Positions 40,697-50,271 of a DNA stretch of 64,000 bases are shown piece by piece. Location: assembly GCF_003614975.1 (NCBI RefSeq), contig NZ_QZWI01000001.1:1-64000 (forward strand), read 5' to 3'. The stretch comes from Rahnella bruchi (GTDB lineage: Bacteria; Pseudomonadota; Gammaproteobacteria; Enterobacterales; Enterobacteriaceae). Every line of letters starts with the position of its first letter. The first letter of the stretch is position 1. The notes beneath the pieces were generated by a model. The model made no database searches and was not told where the DNA came from. It saw only the letters and a list, made by a program, of their open reading frames with translations. The translations under genes and the position numbers were made by a program.

Positions 40697-41212
40697 TCAG
40701 ATTATTCGACGGGAACCGCGATCTCCCAGCCAGCGGGTCACCTGCTGACTGAACTCCGGCGGGGCTTTGCGACCAAACTGCGAGGCCAGTCCGGCGAGTG
40801 TTTGCGCCGCAAGCACTTCACGCATTTTGTCATCGGCTTCAATCATCAGCGCGTGTATTGCACACAGCCCGGAACTCGCCCAGGACGGAGGATTGTCTTC
40901 AAACACCGCGCAGCGGTTGCGGATTTCCTTGCAGTCGAAGAGCTTTTTGCGCCCATCGATGGCATCTACCACTTCCAGCACGCTGATTTCCTGCGACGGT
41001 TTCGCCAGTCGGATACCGCCCTTCGCGCCTTCTGTCGCGATGATAAGTTTTGCTTTGTGCAGTTTGGTGAACAGTTTAGCGACGTAATCGAACGGCACCC
41101 CCTGAAGTTCTGACAAATCGCGCACACTGGCATCCGTCACCTTTCCCTGCGGATCGGCGATAAATAACAGGCAATGCAGGGCGTATTCGACGCCGGCGCT
41201 GATATGAGACAT
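40697..41212 (-). CDS. Rrf2-family transcriptional regulator
   Basis: The 171-residue protein has an N-terminal winged helix (residues 1-80, VEYALHCLLFIAD, then VPFDYVAKLFTKLHKAKLI and GGIRLAKP). Cysteines follow in a loop (FDCKEIRNRCAVF and GLCAIH), arranged like the Fe-S or redox-sensing cysteines of Rrf2 regulators. It is longer at the C-terminus than IscR or NsrR. It lies upstream of azoR on the same strand, so it probably senses redox, nitrosative or electrophile stress and controls azoR and itself. The ligand or cluster cannot be determined by eye. Confidence 0.88.
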   Translation of the reverse strand: MSHISAGVEYALHCLLFIADPQGKVTDASVRDLSELQGVPFDYVAKLFTKLHKAKLIIATEGAKGGIRLAKPSQEISVLEVVDAIDGRKKLFDCKEIRNRCAVFEDNPPSWASSGLCAIHALMIEADDKMREVLAAQTLAGLASQFGRKAPPEFSQQVTRWLGDRGSRRII

Positions 41213-41227
41213 ACGAGGTTGTGCTCC

Positions 41228-41256
41228 AAACTAAGACCAGATGACACCTAATTAAA
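41228..41256. promoter_or_regulatory. Second candidate Rrf2 operator, in the regulator's own promoter
   Basis: The segment AACTAAGAC-N-CCTAATTAA (41230-41256) matches the azoR-promoter palindrome at most arm positions with the same overall spacing. It lies 18 bases upstream of the regulator start codon, suited to autoregulation. Confidence 0.5.
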
Positions 41257-41473
41257 CACCAGATGCCTGCCAAATAACACTAAAAGCAGGTATCAGGCAG
41301 GATATGCCTCAATCTGATCGTGCTCACAAACCGGAAACAAAATTAAAAAACGTAAAATGCATATTCGTTTCCTCAATTGTTTACCCACAGTCCATTCTCA
41401 ATACTTCTGTTTATATTTCGTTTTCACGCGCGTTATTCCTGCGTTCCCGTCTGGTAAAACAAGGAGATGTAAG

Positions 41474-43852
41474 ATGACTCACCTGTATCAGGATGCCTCA
41501 CAACCCGTCGCTACCCGCGTCGCCGATCTGCTCGCCCGTATGACGCCTGCCGAGAAATACGCCCAGATGCACGCGTTCTGGCTGATCCTCGACGGCAACG
41601 GCAAACACCGAGAACGGTCCGATCTGAGCGATGATTTTGCCGGACATAAACAAACTTTGGCGCTGGAGGAGCAGCTGGCACTGGGCGCAGGACAAATCAC
41701 GCGACCGCTTGGAACGCACGTGGTCAGCCCGGCAGAAGGCGTGCGGGCGCTGAACCGGCTGCAAAAAATGCTGGTGGAAGAAACGCGGCTCGGCATTCCT
41801 GCGATGTTCCATGAAGAATGCCTGGTGGGTCTGCTTTGCAAAGACGCGACGCTTTTCCCCTCTTCCCTGAGCTACGCCTCTACGTGGGATCCGCAACTGA
41901 TGGAACAAATTGCAGGCGCTATCCGCGATGAAGCACAAAGCGTCGGTTGTCATCAGGGATTGGCGCCGGTACTGGACGTTTCCCGCGATGTCCGCTGGGG
42001 GCGTACCGAAGAAACATTTGGCGAAGACCCTTATCTGGTTGGCGTGATGGCAACCGCTTATGTGCGCGGTTTGCAGGGCGAAAAACGGGATCTTCTGGCC
42101 ACGCTTAAGCATTATGTCGGACATTCATTCAGCGAAGGGGCGCGTAATCATGCGCCGGTTCATCTGGGTTTTCGTGAGCTGAATGACACATTCCTGCTGC
42201 CTTTTGAAATGGCAGTGAAGCTGGCGAATGCCGGTTCAGTGATGCCTGCGTATCATGATATTGACGGCCAGCCATGTCACAGCGATCACTTCCTGCTGAC
42301 TAAAATATTGCGCGAACAGTGGGGATTCGATGGCCTGATTGTTGCCGATTACGGCGGTGTCAGCTTGCTGCATCAGCATCATGGGGTCAGCCATGATGAC
42401 GCCGAATCCGCAGCGTTGTCGTTCAATGCCGGGCTGGATATCGAGCTACCGAAAGGCGATTGCGCACAGCATCTGGCTGATGCGGTATCTCGTGGTCTGA
42501 TCGACATGGTAAAAATTGATGAAATTGTTACACGTGTGCTGACCGAAAAATTCCGTCTCGGCCTGTTTGAACAGCCTTACGCCTGCGAACCGCAACCTCA
42601 ACTGCAACAACCCGCCACGCTTAAACTGGCCTGGAAAGCCGCGGTGCGTTCCATCACCCTGCTGGAAAATAACGGCATCCTGCCGCTGAAACCAAAATCC
42701 GGTCAGAAAATTGCAGTGATCGGCCCGACGGCAGACGATCCGCTGGCCTTGCTCAGCGGTTACAGTTTTCCGGTACATCTGATCATCAGCGAAATGCAAG
42801 CACAGACGGAACAGGTCATTACGCCGTTACAGGCCTTACGTACTGCATATGGCGAACAAAATATTCGTTATGCCAAAGGCTGTCATATTCTCGAAAAACG
42901 CACGGCGGGTGCGCCGGTCTTCCCCGGTGATGCCGCGACACCGATGCAAAACTCGCCAGTGTCACTCAATACCGCGCTTATCCCACAGGCCGTGAAACTG
43001 GCACAGGAAAGTGATGTCGCTCTGGTGTTCGTCGGCGATCTGGCGGGATTATTCCAGAGCGGAACCGTCGGTGAAGGCTCTGATACGGACAGCCTTGTAT
43101 TGCCGGGGGTTCAGCAGCAGTTACTGGAGGAGATAGTCGCGACAGGCAAGCCGATCATTGTTGTCATGACTGGTGGTCGCCCGTATTCTCTCGGCGGACT
43201 GGAAGAAAAAATCGCCGGGTTCCTGATGGCGTTTGCACCCGGTCAGGAAGGCGGGCGGGCTATTGCCGACCTTATCAGCGGCAAAGAGGCACCGTCCGGC
43301 AGGCTGGTGGTCTCCGTGCCGAAAAGTGCCGGTGCTATGCCGTATTATTACAATCACAAACTGAAAAGTGGCGGCACGCCGATTGCTTTCCACTTTGGTG
43401 CCAAGTATCCATTTGGCTACGGGCTGAGCGGCACCACGTTCCACTATCACGATTTACAAGTCGATCAGCAGCCCGTCATCATCAAAAACGGCGATATCAC
43501 GGTTAAAATCAACGTGACCAATACCGGACCGCAGGCGGGCAGCGAAGTGGTGCAGGTTTACCTGCGTGACTGCGTGGCGACGCTGGTGCGTCCGGTGCAG
43601 GAACTGAAAGCTTTTGAGCGCGTTGAGCTGGAACCCGGTCAAACCGCAACGCTCAGCTTCAGCATTCCCACCGACATGCTGAATTTCACCAGTCACGCGG
43701 GTAAGCGCATTGTCGAGCCCGGTTATGTTGAAGTTCAGGTGGGATCATCGAGCGCGGATATTCGTGCAACGGGCAAAGTGATTCTGGCAGGTGAAATCCG
43801 TGAGTTACCGCGCAACTGGCGGATGACCAGTCGTTGTGAAGTGAGCCGGTAA
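41474..43852 (+). CDS. Glycoside hydrolase family 3 beta-glycosidase
   Basis: The 792-residue protein has the GH3 N-terminal barrel (about 20-350) with nucleophile Asp292 in LIVADYGG, and KH(x)8R-type LKHYVGHSFSEGARNH near residue 211. A GH3 C-terminal alpha/beta sandwich (about 410-640) and a fibronectin-III-like domain (about 690-770) follow. There is no signal peptide from the ATG at 41474, which has a strong AAGGAG site, so it is probably cytoplasmic, unlike periplasmic BglX. The layout fits beta-glucosidase or beta-xylosidase activity on imported oligosaccharides or glycosides. It is divergent from the Rrf2 gene. A longer frame from 41357 adds 39 residues without a good ribosome site. 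Confidence 0.88.
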   Translation: MTHLYQDASQPVATRVADLLARMTPAEKYAQMHAFWLILDGNGKHRERSDLSDDFAGHKQTLALEEQLALGAGQITRPLGTHVVSPAEGVRALNRLQKMLVEETRLGIPAMFHEECLVGLLCKDATLFPSSLSYASTWDPQLMEQIAGAIRDEAQSVGCHQGLAPVLDVSRDVRWGRTEETFGEDPYLVGVMATAYVRGLQGEKRDLLATLKHYVGHSFSEGARNHAPVHLGFRELNDTFLLPFEMAVKLANAGSVMPAYHDIDGQPCHSDHFLLTKILREQWGFDGLIVADYGGVSLLHQHHGVSHDDAESAALSFNAGLDIELPKGDCAQHLADAVSRGLIDMVKIDEIVTRVLTEKFRLGLFEQPYACEPQPQLQQPATLKLAWKAAVRSITLLENNGILPLKPKSGQKIAVIGPTADDPLALLSGYSFPVHLIISEMQAQTEQVITPLQALRTAYGEQNIRYAKGCHILEKRTAGAPVFPGDAATPMQNSPVSLNTALIPQAVKLAQESDVALVFVGDLAGLFQSGTVGEGSDTDSLVLPGVQQQLLEEIVATGKPIIVVMTGGRPYSLGGLEEKIAGFLMAFAPGQEGGRAIADLISGKEAPSGRLVVSVPKSAGAMPYYYNHKLKSGGTPIAFHFGAKYPFGYGLSGTTFHYHDLQVDQQPVIIKNGDITVKINVTNTGPQAGSEVVQVYLRDCVATLVRPVQELKAFERVELEPGQTATLSFSIPTDMLNFTSHAGKRIVEPGYVEVQVGSSSADIRATGKVILAGEIRELPRNWRMTSRCEVSR

Positions 43853-43870
43853 TTTCTGATTAAAAAATGC

Positions 43871-43899
43871 AAAACGGACGCACAAGGCGTCCGTTTTTT
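43871..43899 (+). terminator. Terminator between the GH3 gene and ruvB
   Basis: AAAACGGACGC, loop ACAAG, GCGTCCGTTTTTT is a strong hairpin with a T-run on the plus strand and an A-run for the reverse direction. It separates the convergent GH3 and ruvB genes. Confidence 0.88.
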
Positions 43900-43915
43900 A
43901 TGCGCTGCAAACCCG

Positions 43916-44923
43916 TTACTCAGATTCTCTGGTTATCCCGAAGTGCTTGTACGCATGATTGGTCGCCATGCGACCGCGCGGTGTGCGCTGAATAAAGCCC
44001 TGCTGGATCAGGAACGGTTCGATAACATCTTCAATCGTCTCGCGCTCTTCACCAATCGCCGCAGCTAAGTTATCCAGTCCGACCGGCCCGCCGGTAAACT
44101 TGTCGATAATTGCCAGCAGCAATTTGCGGTCCATATAATCGAAACCTTCAGCATCGACATCCAGCATATCCAGCGCGCCATTCGCAACGTCACCATTGAT
44201 GGTGCCGTCACCTTTCACTTCCGCGAAGTCACGCACGCGGCGCAACAGACGGTTTGCGATACGCGGTGTACCACGTGAACGGCGGGCAATCTGATGTGCG
44301 CCCTCTTCCGATAACTCCAGACCGAGGCAGGTCGCACTGCGTCCGACGATGTGCTGTAAATCTGCTACCTGATAGAACTCCAGACGCTGCACGATACCGA
44401 AACGATCACGCAAGGGAGACGTCAGGGAACCGGCGCGGGTAGTCGCACCAATCAGGGTAAACGGAGGCAAATCGAGTTTGATGGAACGCGCTGCCGGCCC
44501 TTCGCCAATCATGATATCCAGCTGATAATCTTCCATCGCCGGATACAGAATTTCCTCAACGACTGGCGACAGACGATGGATTTCATCAATGAACAGCACA
44601 TCGTGCGGCTCAAGATTGGTCAGCATCGCAGCCAGATCGCCGGCCTTTTCCAGCACGGGCCCGGAAGTGGTACGCAGATTCACGCCCATTTCGTTGGCTA
44701 CAATGTTAGCCAGCGTGGTTTTACCCAGCCCCGGAGGTCCGAAAATCAACAGGTGATCGAGCGCATCTTTACGTTGTCTGGCCGCCTGAATAAAGATTTC
44801 CATTTGCGAGCGCACGTGCGGCTGCCCAACGTATTCGCTGAGCAGTTTCGGGCGGATTGCACGGTCAATGACTTCTTCTTCACTAAAAACCTCAGAAGAA
44901 ATCAGGCGGTCGGCTTCAATCAT
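43916..44923 (-). CDS. ruvB: Holliday junction branch-migration ATPase RuvB
   Basis: The 335-residue AAA+ motor has Walker [10 protein letters not shown] near residue 60, Walker [10 protein letters not shown], sensor I GATTR, an arginine finger in SPLRDRFG, and a C-terminal winged helix that contacts DNA. It drives branch migration with RuvA. It starts 8 bases after ruvA, as in E. coli (336 residues). Confidence 0.97.
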   Translation of the reverse strand: MIEADRLISSEVFSEEEVIDRAIRPKLLSEYVGQPHVRSQMEIFIQAARQRKDALDHLLIFGPPGLGKTTLANIVANEMGVNLRTTSGPVLEKAGDLAAMLTNLEPHDVLFIDEIHRLSPVVEEILYPAMEDYQLDIMIGEGPAARSIKLDLPPFTLIGATTRAGSLTSPLRDRFGIVQRLEFYQVADLQHIVGRSATCLGLELSEEGAHQIARRSRGTPRIANRLLRRVRDFAEVKGDGTINGDVANGALDMLDVDAEGFDYMDRKLLLAIIDKFTGGPVGLDNLAAAIGEERETIEDVIEPFLIQQGFIQRTPRGRMATNHAYKHFGITRESE

Positions 44924-44931
44924 CGTTTACC

Positions 44932-45552
44932 TCACAGCGCTGCGCGCAGCGCTTCTCTAATCAGCGTTTCAGATTCTGCACCCGGCTTCGCCACTTTGCT
45001 GATCATGCGGCTGGCTTCCGGCGGTTTGTATCCGAGGGATATCAGGGCTGCGACGGCTTCGCCTTCAGCGTCAGATTCTTTTGCTTTCGACGCCGATGCA
45101 GGTAGCGAGATATCAGTATGATTGTTAAATAGATCACCGTTTAATCCTTTAAAGCGGTCTTTCATTTCGACGACCAGGCGTTCTGCGGTTTTCTTACCGA
45201 CGCCAGGTAACTTGATTAATGCGGTGATTTCTTCCTTTTCTACCGCACTGACAAACTGCTGTGCCGACATGCCTGACAGAATTGCCAGTGCCAGCTTTGG
45301 CCCCACGCCGTTGACTTTAATCAGTTCACGGAACAGCGCGCGCTCTTGTTTATCGTTAAATCCGTAGAGCAACTGGGCATCTTCACGGACGATAAATTGC
45401 GTGAAGATGATAGCTTCCTGACCCAGTTCCGGCAATTCGTAAAAACAGGTCATCGGCATATGCACTTCATAGCCCACACCGTTGGTTTCAAGCAGCACCA
45501 AAGGGGGCTGTTTTTCCAGAATAATGCCTCGTAATCTGCCTATCACGTTCAT
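44932..45552 (-). CDS. ruvA: Holliday junction DNA-binding protein RuvA
   Basis: The 206-residue protein has an OB-fold N-terminal domain (residues 1-63, starting [17 protein letters not shown]) and two helix-hairpin-helix motifs ([16 protein letters not shown] and [16 protein letters not shown]). The C-terminal domain III that contacts RuvB follows (about 158-206). In E. coli ruvAB is under LexA control; I see no clear LexA box in the short gap upstream, so regulation may differ or start farther away. A terminator after ruvC separates ruvAB from the genes before it. Confidence 0.97.
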   Translation of the reverse strand: MNVIGRLRGIILEKQPPLVLLETNGVGYEVHMPMTCFYELPELGQEAIIFTQFIVREDAQLLYGFNDKQERALFRELIKVNGVGPKLALAILSGMSAQQFVSAVEKEEITALIKLPGVGKKTAERLVVEMKDRFKGLNGDLFNNHTDISLPASASKAKESDAEGEAVAALISLGYKPPEASRMISKVAKPGAESETLIREALRAAL

Positions 45553-45590
45553 TTTCCTTATCAGGTCAAAAGCAGCGATGTTTATATCAT

Positions 45591-45617
45591 AAAAAAGGCT
45601 GGATGGATATCCAGCCT
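45591..45617 (-). terminator. Terminator between ruvC and ruvA
   Basis: On the minus strand AGGCTGGAT, loop ATCC, ATCCAGCCT is followed by six T. It closes the aspS-nudB-yebC-ruvC unit before ruvAB. Confidence 0.85.
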
Positions 45618-45633
45618 AATGGAGTTGCGGCGG

Positions 45634-46155
45634 CTATCGCATACGTCCGCGCGCCATTTGTAGTTTGTCTGAGCTAAGTCGAATTGCGTTCTGACTCATG
45701 TGGCAATGCGTGATCGCAATCGCCAGCGCATCGGCAGCATCAGCCTGCGGATTGGCAGGTAATTTCAGTATAGAGCGCACCATATGCTGAACCTGCGTTT
45801 TTTCAGCCGCGCCGGTGCCTACAACGGTCTGTTTGACCTGTCTTGCCGCATATTCGAACACCGGCAAATCCTGATTCACTGCCGCGACAATAGCCGCACC
45901 GCGAGCCTGTCCGAGCTTTAAAGCCGAGTCAGCATTCTTCGCCATAAAAACGGATTCGATGGCAAAAAAATCAGGCTGAAATTGGGTAATGATTTCCGAC
46001 ACACCGGCATAAATCAGTTTCAGACGCCCCGGCATATCATCCACTACGGTGCGGATACAGCCGCTGCCGAGATAGCTGAGCTGACGCCCTGTCTGGCGGA
46101 TAATGCCATAGCCGGTAATACGCGAACCGGGGTCGATCCCCAGAATAATAGCCAT
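45634..46155 (-). CDS. ruvC: Crossover junction endonuclease RuvC
   Basis: The 173-residue RNase H-fold resolvase starts [17 protein letters not shown], with the first catalytic Asp at residue 7, and continues with AIESVFM (Glu67) and [12 protein letters not shown], which carries the final acidic pair. It cuts Holliday junctions held by RuvAB. It follows yebC by 108 bases, a gap with a GC-rich palindrome. Confidence 0.97.
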   Translation of the reverse strand: MAIILGIDPGSRITGYGIIRQTGRQLSYLGSGCIRTVVDDMPGRLKLIYAGVSEIITQFQPDFFAIESVFMAKNADSALKLGQARGAAIVAAVNQDLPVFEYAARQVKQTVVGTGAAEKTQVQHMVRSILKLPANPQADAADALAIAITHCHMSQNAIRLSSDKLQMARGRMR

Positions 46156-46234
46156 AGCCAGTCAACGCCTTGTGTTGTCGTTTTTTTGGAAAGTTGGGGA
46201 GAGTATAAACTGCTGAGGGACAACAGGATAGCCG

Positions 46235-46253
46235 GCCGGTGGTGACCACCGGC
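46235..46253. other. GC-rich palindrome between yebC and ruvC
   Basis: GCCGGTGGT, G, ACCACCGGC is a perfect palindrome. No T-run follows on the minus strand, so it is not a classical terminator. It may attenuate or stabilise the transcript between yebC and ruvC. Confidence 0.4.
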
Positions 46254-46263
46254 GGCACTGAGA

Positions 46264-47007
46264 TTACAGAGTTTCTGCGATCTCGTCGGAGATTTCACCG
46301 TTGTGGTAAACCTCCTGCACATCGTCACAATCTTCCAGCATGTCGATCAGGCGCAACAGTTTAGGTGCAGTTTCTGCATCCATATCGGCTTTGGTCGATG
46401 GGATCATGGTGACTTCTGCGGAATCGGCTTTGTAACCAACCGCTTCCAGCGCATCTTTCACTTCACCCAGATTTTCCCAGGCTGTGAATACATCTATAGC
46501 GCCGTCATCGTAAGAAATGATGTCTTCTGCGCCCGCTTCCAGAGCGGCTTCCATCAGCACATCTTCATCCAGACCTGGAGCGAAAGTGATCACGCCTTTT
46601 TTGGAGAACAGATAAGCCACGGAACCGTCGGTACCCAGGTTGCCACCGGTTTTGGTGAAGGCATGACGCACTTCTGCCACAGTACGGTTGCGGTTATCAC
46701 TCAGACATTCAACCATGATGGCGGAGCCACCCGGACCGTAACCTTCATAAATGATGGTTTCCATGTTGGTGTCTTCGTCACCGCCCACACCACGTGCGAT
46801 GGCGCGGTTGAGAGTATCGCGGGTCATGTTGTTTGACAGCGCTTTATCAATTGCCGCGCGCAGACGTGGGTTAGAACCCGCATCGCCGCCACCCAAACGT
46901 GCCGCTGTTACCAGCTCGCGAATGATTTTTGTGAAAATTTTGCCGCGTTTAGAATCTTGCGCCGCTTTGCGGTGCTTAGTGTTGGCCCACTTACTGTGAC
47001 CTGCCAT
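46264..47007 (-). CDS. yebC: YebC/PmpR-family protein (TACO1-like)
   Basis: The 247-residue protein starts at [18 protein letters not shown], the conserved start of the family; an ATG four codons upstream is unlikely. Three domains are recognisable, with the acidic C-terminal half ([12 protein letters not shown]). Members were called transcription regulators; more recent work links YebC proteins to translation of proline-rich or stalling sequences. It lies between nudB and ruvC as in E. coli (246 residues). Confidence 0.95.
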   Translation of the reverse strand: MAGHSKWANTKHRKAAQDSKRGKIFTKIIRELVTAARLGGGDAGSNPRLRAAIDKALSNNMTRDTLNRAIARGVGGDEDTNMETIIYEGYGPGGSAIMVECLSDNRNRTVAEVRHAFTKTGGNLGTDGSVAYLFSKKGVITFAPGLDEDVLMEAALEAGAEDIISYDDGAIDVFTAWENLGEVKDALEAVGYKADSAEVTMIPSTKADMDAETAPKLLRLIDMLEDCDDVQEVYHNGEISDEIAETL

Positions 47008-47032
47008 AAATATCTCCAAAAAGTCTTAAGTC

Positions 47033-47479
47033 TTAACAGACCGAATAGTTTACAAATTCTTCAATCGCCTGCTGGTTACTCGGAGACACCGTCAACGCTG
47101 CCGCTGCGGGTTTATCGAGCCACCGGTATGCATGATGTTCGGTGAGTTCCACATCACGCTCATCGGGTAACGCCAGACAGAACCAGTGTTCTTTGTTACG
47201 CGTCACGCCGGGAGCATAGCGATGGCGCAAATGCGCAAATATTTCAAAGTCCTCGCAGCGGTGGCAGTCCTGAAGAGTCAGGTTTTCACCTGCAATGTCG
47301 ATACCGACCTCTTCCATGACTTCCCGCTGCGTGGTTTGATTCGGGGATTCCCCGCCTTCCAGACTGCCGGTCACCGACTGCCAGAAATTCGGGTCATCCT
47401 TTCGTTGAAGCATCAGCACCCGGCCGGTGTTTCTGGCGTAGATGACGCACAGTATCGACTCAGGACGCTTATAGCTCAT
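47033..47479 (-). CDS. nudB: Dihydroneopterin triphosphate diphosphatase NudB
   Basis: The 148-residue Nudix hydrolase has the motif GGESPNQTTQREVMEEVGI near residue 42. NudB removes pyrophosphate from dihydroneopterin triphosphate in folate synthesis. Its ATG overlaps the aspS stop by one base (TAATG), showing translational coupling. The size matches E. coli NudB (150). Confidence 0.95.
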   Translation of the reverse strand: MSYKRPESILCVIYARNTGRVLMLQRKDDPNFWQSVTGSLEGGESPNQTTQREVMEEVGIDIAGENLTLQDCHRCEDFEIFAHLRHRYAPGVTRNKEHWFCLALPDERDVELTEHHAYRWLDKPAAAALTVSPSNQQAIEEFVNYSVC

Positions 47480-49275
47480 TAGTTATTCTCTGTATTTGTG
47501 TCTGGCGTCACTTCTTTTTTCGCCACCACCGCGATGCCCAGTTCCAGCAGCGAAGCCGGATTTGCAAAGCTTGGCGCTTCTGTCATCAGACAAGCAGCTG
47601 CTGTGGTTTTCGGGAATGCGATGACGTCACGGATGTTGTCCGTACCGGTCAGCAACATCACCAGACGATCCAGACCAAATGCCAGACCCGCGTGCGGAGG
47701 TGTGCCGTATTTCAGGGCATCGAGCAGGAAGCCGAATTTCTCGCGCTGTTCGTGTTCGTTAATCCCCAGAATGCTGAACACTGTCTGCTGCATTTCACTG
47801 CGGTGGATACGCACAGAACCACCACCGACTTCATAGCCGTTGATGACCATGTCGTACGCGTTGGCAATAGCAGAGACCGGATTTACCGCCAGCTCTTCTG
47901 CGCTCATTTCTTTTGGCGCAGTGAACGGGTGGTGCATGGCGCTCAGGCCGCCTTCGTCGGTGTCTTCAAACATTGGGAAGTCGATGACCCAAAGCGGAGC
48001 CCACATGTCTTCTTTGGTGATTTTCAGGTCACGGCCAACTTTCAGGCGCAGTGCGCCAATGGCGTCAGTGACAATCTTCGCGCTGGCTGCGCCGAAGAAG
48101 ATCATGTCGCCATCTTGTGCGCCGGTACGTTCGATCAACGCAGACAACAGTGCTTCGTTCAGGAATTTCGCGACCGGGCTCTGGATACCTTCCAGGCCTT
48201 TCGCCACTTCATTCACTTTGATGTAAGCCAGGCCTTTCGCACCGTAGATTTCGATAAATTTCGCGTATTCATCAATTTGTTTACGGCTCAGGGAAGCACC
48301 GCCCGGCACGCGCAGCGCAGCAACACGGCCTTTCGGATCGTTGGCCGGATCGGCAAACACTTTGAACTCGATGTTTTTCATCAGGTCAGCGACGTCGACC
48401 ATTTCCATCGGGTTACGCAGGTCTGGTTTATCAGAACCGAAACGACGCATCGCTTCTGCAAAGGTCATGATCGGGAAGTCGCCCAGATCCACGCCTTTGA
48501 TTTCCTGCCACAGTTCGCGGGCCAGTTTTTCCATCACTTCACGCACTTGTTCAGCGCTCATGAAGGAGGTTTCCACATCGATCTGGGTGAATTCTGGCTG
48601 ACGGTCAGCACGTAAATCTTCGTCACGGAAGCATTTAACAATCTGATAGTAACGGTCAAAGCCGGACATCATCAGCAGCTGTTTGAACAGCTGAGGAGAC
48701 TGCGGCAAGGCGTAGAATTTGCCTTTGTGCACACGACTTGGCACCAGATAGTCACGCGCGCCTTCCGGCGTGGCTTTGGTGAGCATCGGAGTTTCGATGT
48801 CGAGGAAGTCATGGCTGTCCATGAAACGACGCACGAAACTGGTGATTTTTGCACGCGCTTTCAGGCGGTTAGCCATTTCAGGGCGACGCAAATCCAGATA
48901 GCGATATTTCAGACGCGCTTCTTCGGTGTTGACGTGGTTGGAGTCCAGCGGCAACGATTCTGAACGGTTGATAATGTTCAGATTGCTGGCGAACACTTCC
49001 ACTTCACCGGTCGCCATGTCTTTGTTGAACTGGCTTTCAGGACGCGCACGCACGGTACCGGTCAGCTGGATGCAGAACTCGTTACGCAATTCAGACGCCA
49101 GCTTGTAGGCTTCCGCCTGATCCGGGTCAAAGAAAACTTGGACGATGCCTTCGCGGTCACGCATATCGATGAAAATCAAACCACCCAAATCGCGGCGACG
49201 GTTAACCCAGCCACACAATGTTACTTCCTGGCCCACATTGGACGCATTCAGTTTTCCACAATATACAGTACGCAT
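47479..49275 (-). CDS. aspS: Aspartyl-tRNA synthetase
   Basis: The 598-residue class II synthetase has an N-terminal OB-fold anticodon-binding domain (about 1-105, [26 protein letters not shown]). Motif 2 lies in [19 protein letters not shown] and motif 3 in [11 protein letters not shown]; the large bacterial insertion sits between motifs 2 and 3. It charges tRNA-Asp. Length is slightly above E. coli (590), with extra C-terminal residues ([13 protein letters not shown]). It heads the aspS-nudB-yebC-ruvC unit. Confidence 0.97.
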   Translation of the reverse strand: MRTVYCGKLNASNVGQEVTLCGWVNRRRDLGGLIFIDMRDREGIVQVFFDPDQAEAYKLASELRNEFCIQLTGTVRARPESQFNKDMATGEVEVFASNLNIINRSESLPLDSNHVNTEEARLKYRYLDLRRPEMANRLKARAKITSFVRRFMDSHDFLDIETPMLTKATPEGARDYLVPSRVHKGKFYALPQSPQLFKQLLMMSGFDRYYQIVKCFRDEDLRADRQPEFTQIDVETSFMSAEQVREVMEKLARELWQEIKGVDLGDFPIMTFAEAMRRFGSDKPDLRNPMEMVDVADLMKNIEFKVFADPANDPKGRVAALRVPGGASLSRKQIDEYAKFIEIYGAKGLAYIKVNEVAKGLEGIQSPVAKFLNEALLSALIERTGAQDGDMIFFGAASAKIVTDAIGALRLKVGRDLKITKEDMWAPLWVIDFPMFEDTDEGGLSAMHHPFTAPKEMSAEELAVNPVSAIANAYDMVINGYEVGGGSVRIHRSEMQQTVFSILGINEHEQREKFGFLLDALKYGTPPHAGLAFGLDRLVMLLTGTDNIRDVIAFPKTTAAACLMTEAPSFANPASLLELGIAVVAKKEVTPDTNTENN

Positions 49276-49610
49276 AACGGTATCCTTTTGATCCCACTAC
49301 CCGGCCTCATGGCGCACAGGCACAGAAACGGTTATTGACTCTGGTCGCTCGCCACAAAACTCAGCAGCGTTCGGAATGGGTTTTATTCAGATCGAAAAAA
49401 GGCGGCTATTATAAAGGAATTTCCGGCGAAGGATAAGTGCGAAGACATCAACACTTATGCGGAAATTCTTTCGTGTTGCAAGCTACACATAATTTAACAA
49501 AATTATCTCATTACGGTCTTCCCGTTAGAATAGACTCGCGCAATCCCCTTTGTACACGACGTAAATGATTCCTTTCTCTCATTATCCATATTGAAAACCG
49601 GGAGCTACAC
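49276..49610. other. Divergent intergenic region aspS / yecD
   Basis: This 335-base region has no gene. It contains a perfect TATAAT on the minus strand at 49408-49413, a likely -10 for aspS, with only a weak -35 (TTATCC at 49431-49436). A GGGAG ribosome-binding site for the isochorismatase-like gene is at its right end. I see no other signal. Confidence 0.5.
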
Positions 49611-50186
49611 ATGAAACTTGACCCAAAAACCACCGCACTGGTGCTGATCGACTTACAGAAAGGGATTTTACCGTTCGCTGGCGGCCCGCACAGCGCGCAG
49701 CAGGTGCTGGATAATGCCACTGAACTGGCAACCCGTTTCCGTAAACTGGGCGCGCCGGTCGTCATGGTTCGCGTGGGCTGGTCGGATTCTTTCGACGAAG
49801 CGCTGAAACAACCCGTTGATATCCCTGCAGCAGCACCGGAAGGCGGTTTGCCGGCCAGCTGGTGGGAATTCCCGGAGCAACTGGGCGTGACTGACAGCGA
49901 TCTGCTGGTCGTTAAGCGCCAGTGGGGCGCGTTCTACGGCACAGATCTGGATCTGCAACTGCGCCGTCGCGGTATCAAAAGCATCGTGCTGGCCGGGATT
50001 TCCACCAATATCGGCGTAGAATCCACCGCCCGCAACGCCTGGGAACACGGCTATGAACTGGTGATCGCTGAAGATGCGTGCAGTGCGCATAACAATGACC
50101 ATCACCAGTCCAGCGTGAAGTTTATCTTCCCGCGTATCAGCCGCGTACGTTCAACTGCCGAAGTGCTTGCCGCTCTGCCAGAGTAA
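49611..50186 (+). CDS. yecD: Isochorismatase-family protein YecD lacking the catalytic cysteine
   Basis: The 191-residue protein has the cysteine-hydrolase fold: [13 protein letters not shown] with Asp near residue 14, and [13 protein letters not shown] with the catalytic-lysine region near residue 103. The position usually held by the nucleophilic cysteine is in [17 protein letters not shown], where the family has C-V-x-x-T-A; here it reads I-G-V-E-S-T-A. E. coli YecD has the same change as I recall it, so this is a conserved trait of the subgroup, not a local mutation. It may be non-hydrolytic or use other chemistry. It starts the yec/cmo block, in the same order as E. coli. Confidence 0.88.
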   Translation: MKLDPKTTALVLIDLQKGILPFAGGPHSAQQVLDNATELATRFRKLGAPVVMVRVGWSDSFDEALKQPVDIPAAAPEGGLPASWWEFPEQLGVTDSDLLVVKRQWGAFYGTDLDLQLRRRGIKSIVLAGISTNIGVESTARNAWEHGYELVIAEDACSAHNNDHHQSSVKFIFPRISRVRSTAEVLAALPE

Positions 50187-50209
50187 CGTTACCCTGATTT
50201 TCTTGCCTG

Positions 50210-50238
50210 AACGCCGCCCGCTGAGGCGGCGTTTTATT
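50210..50238 (+). terminator. Terminator after yecD
   Basis: AACGCCGCC, CGCTGA, GGCGGCGTTTT is a strong hairpin with a T-rich tail. It lies 24 bases after the yecD stop and upstream of the yecE start. Confidence 0.8.
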
Positions 50239-50271
50239 TGGAGTCCGGCTCAGAAAACAGGGAGCAGCACT

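Noticed and set aside
47692-48615. 307-residue open frame antisense to aspS
   Set aside because: Phe/His-rich shadow of the aspartyl-tRNA synthetase gene with no ribosome-binding site.
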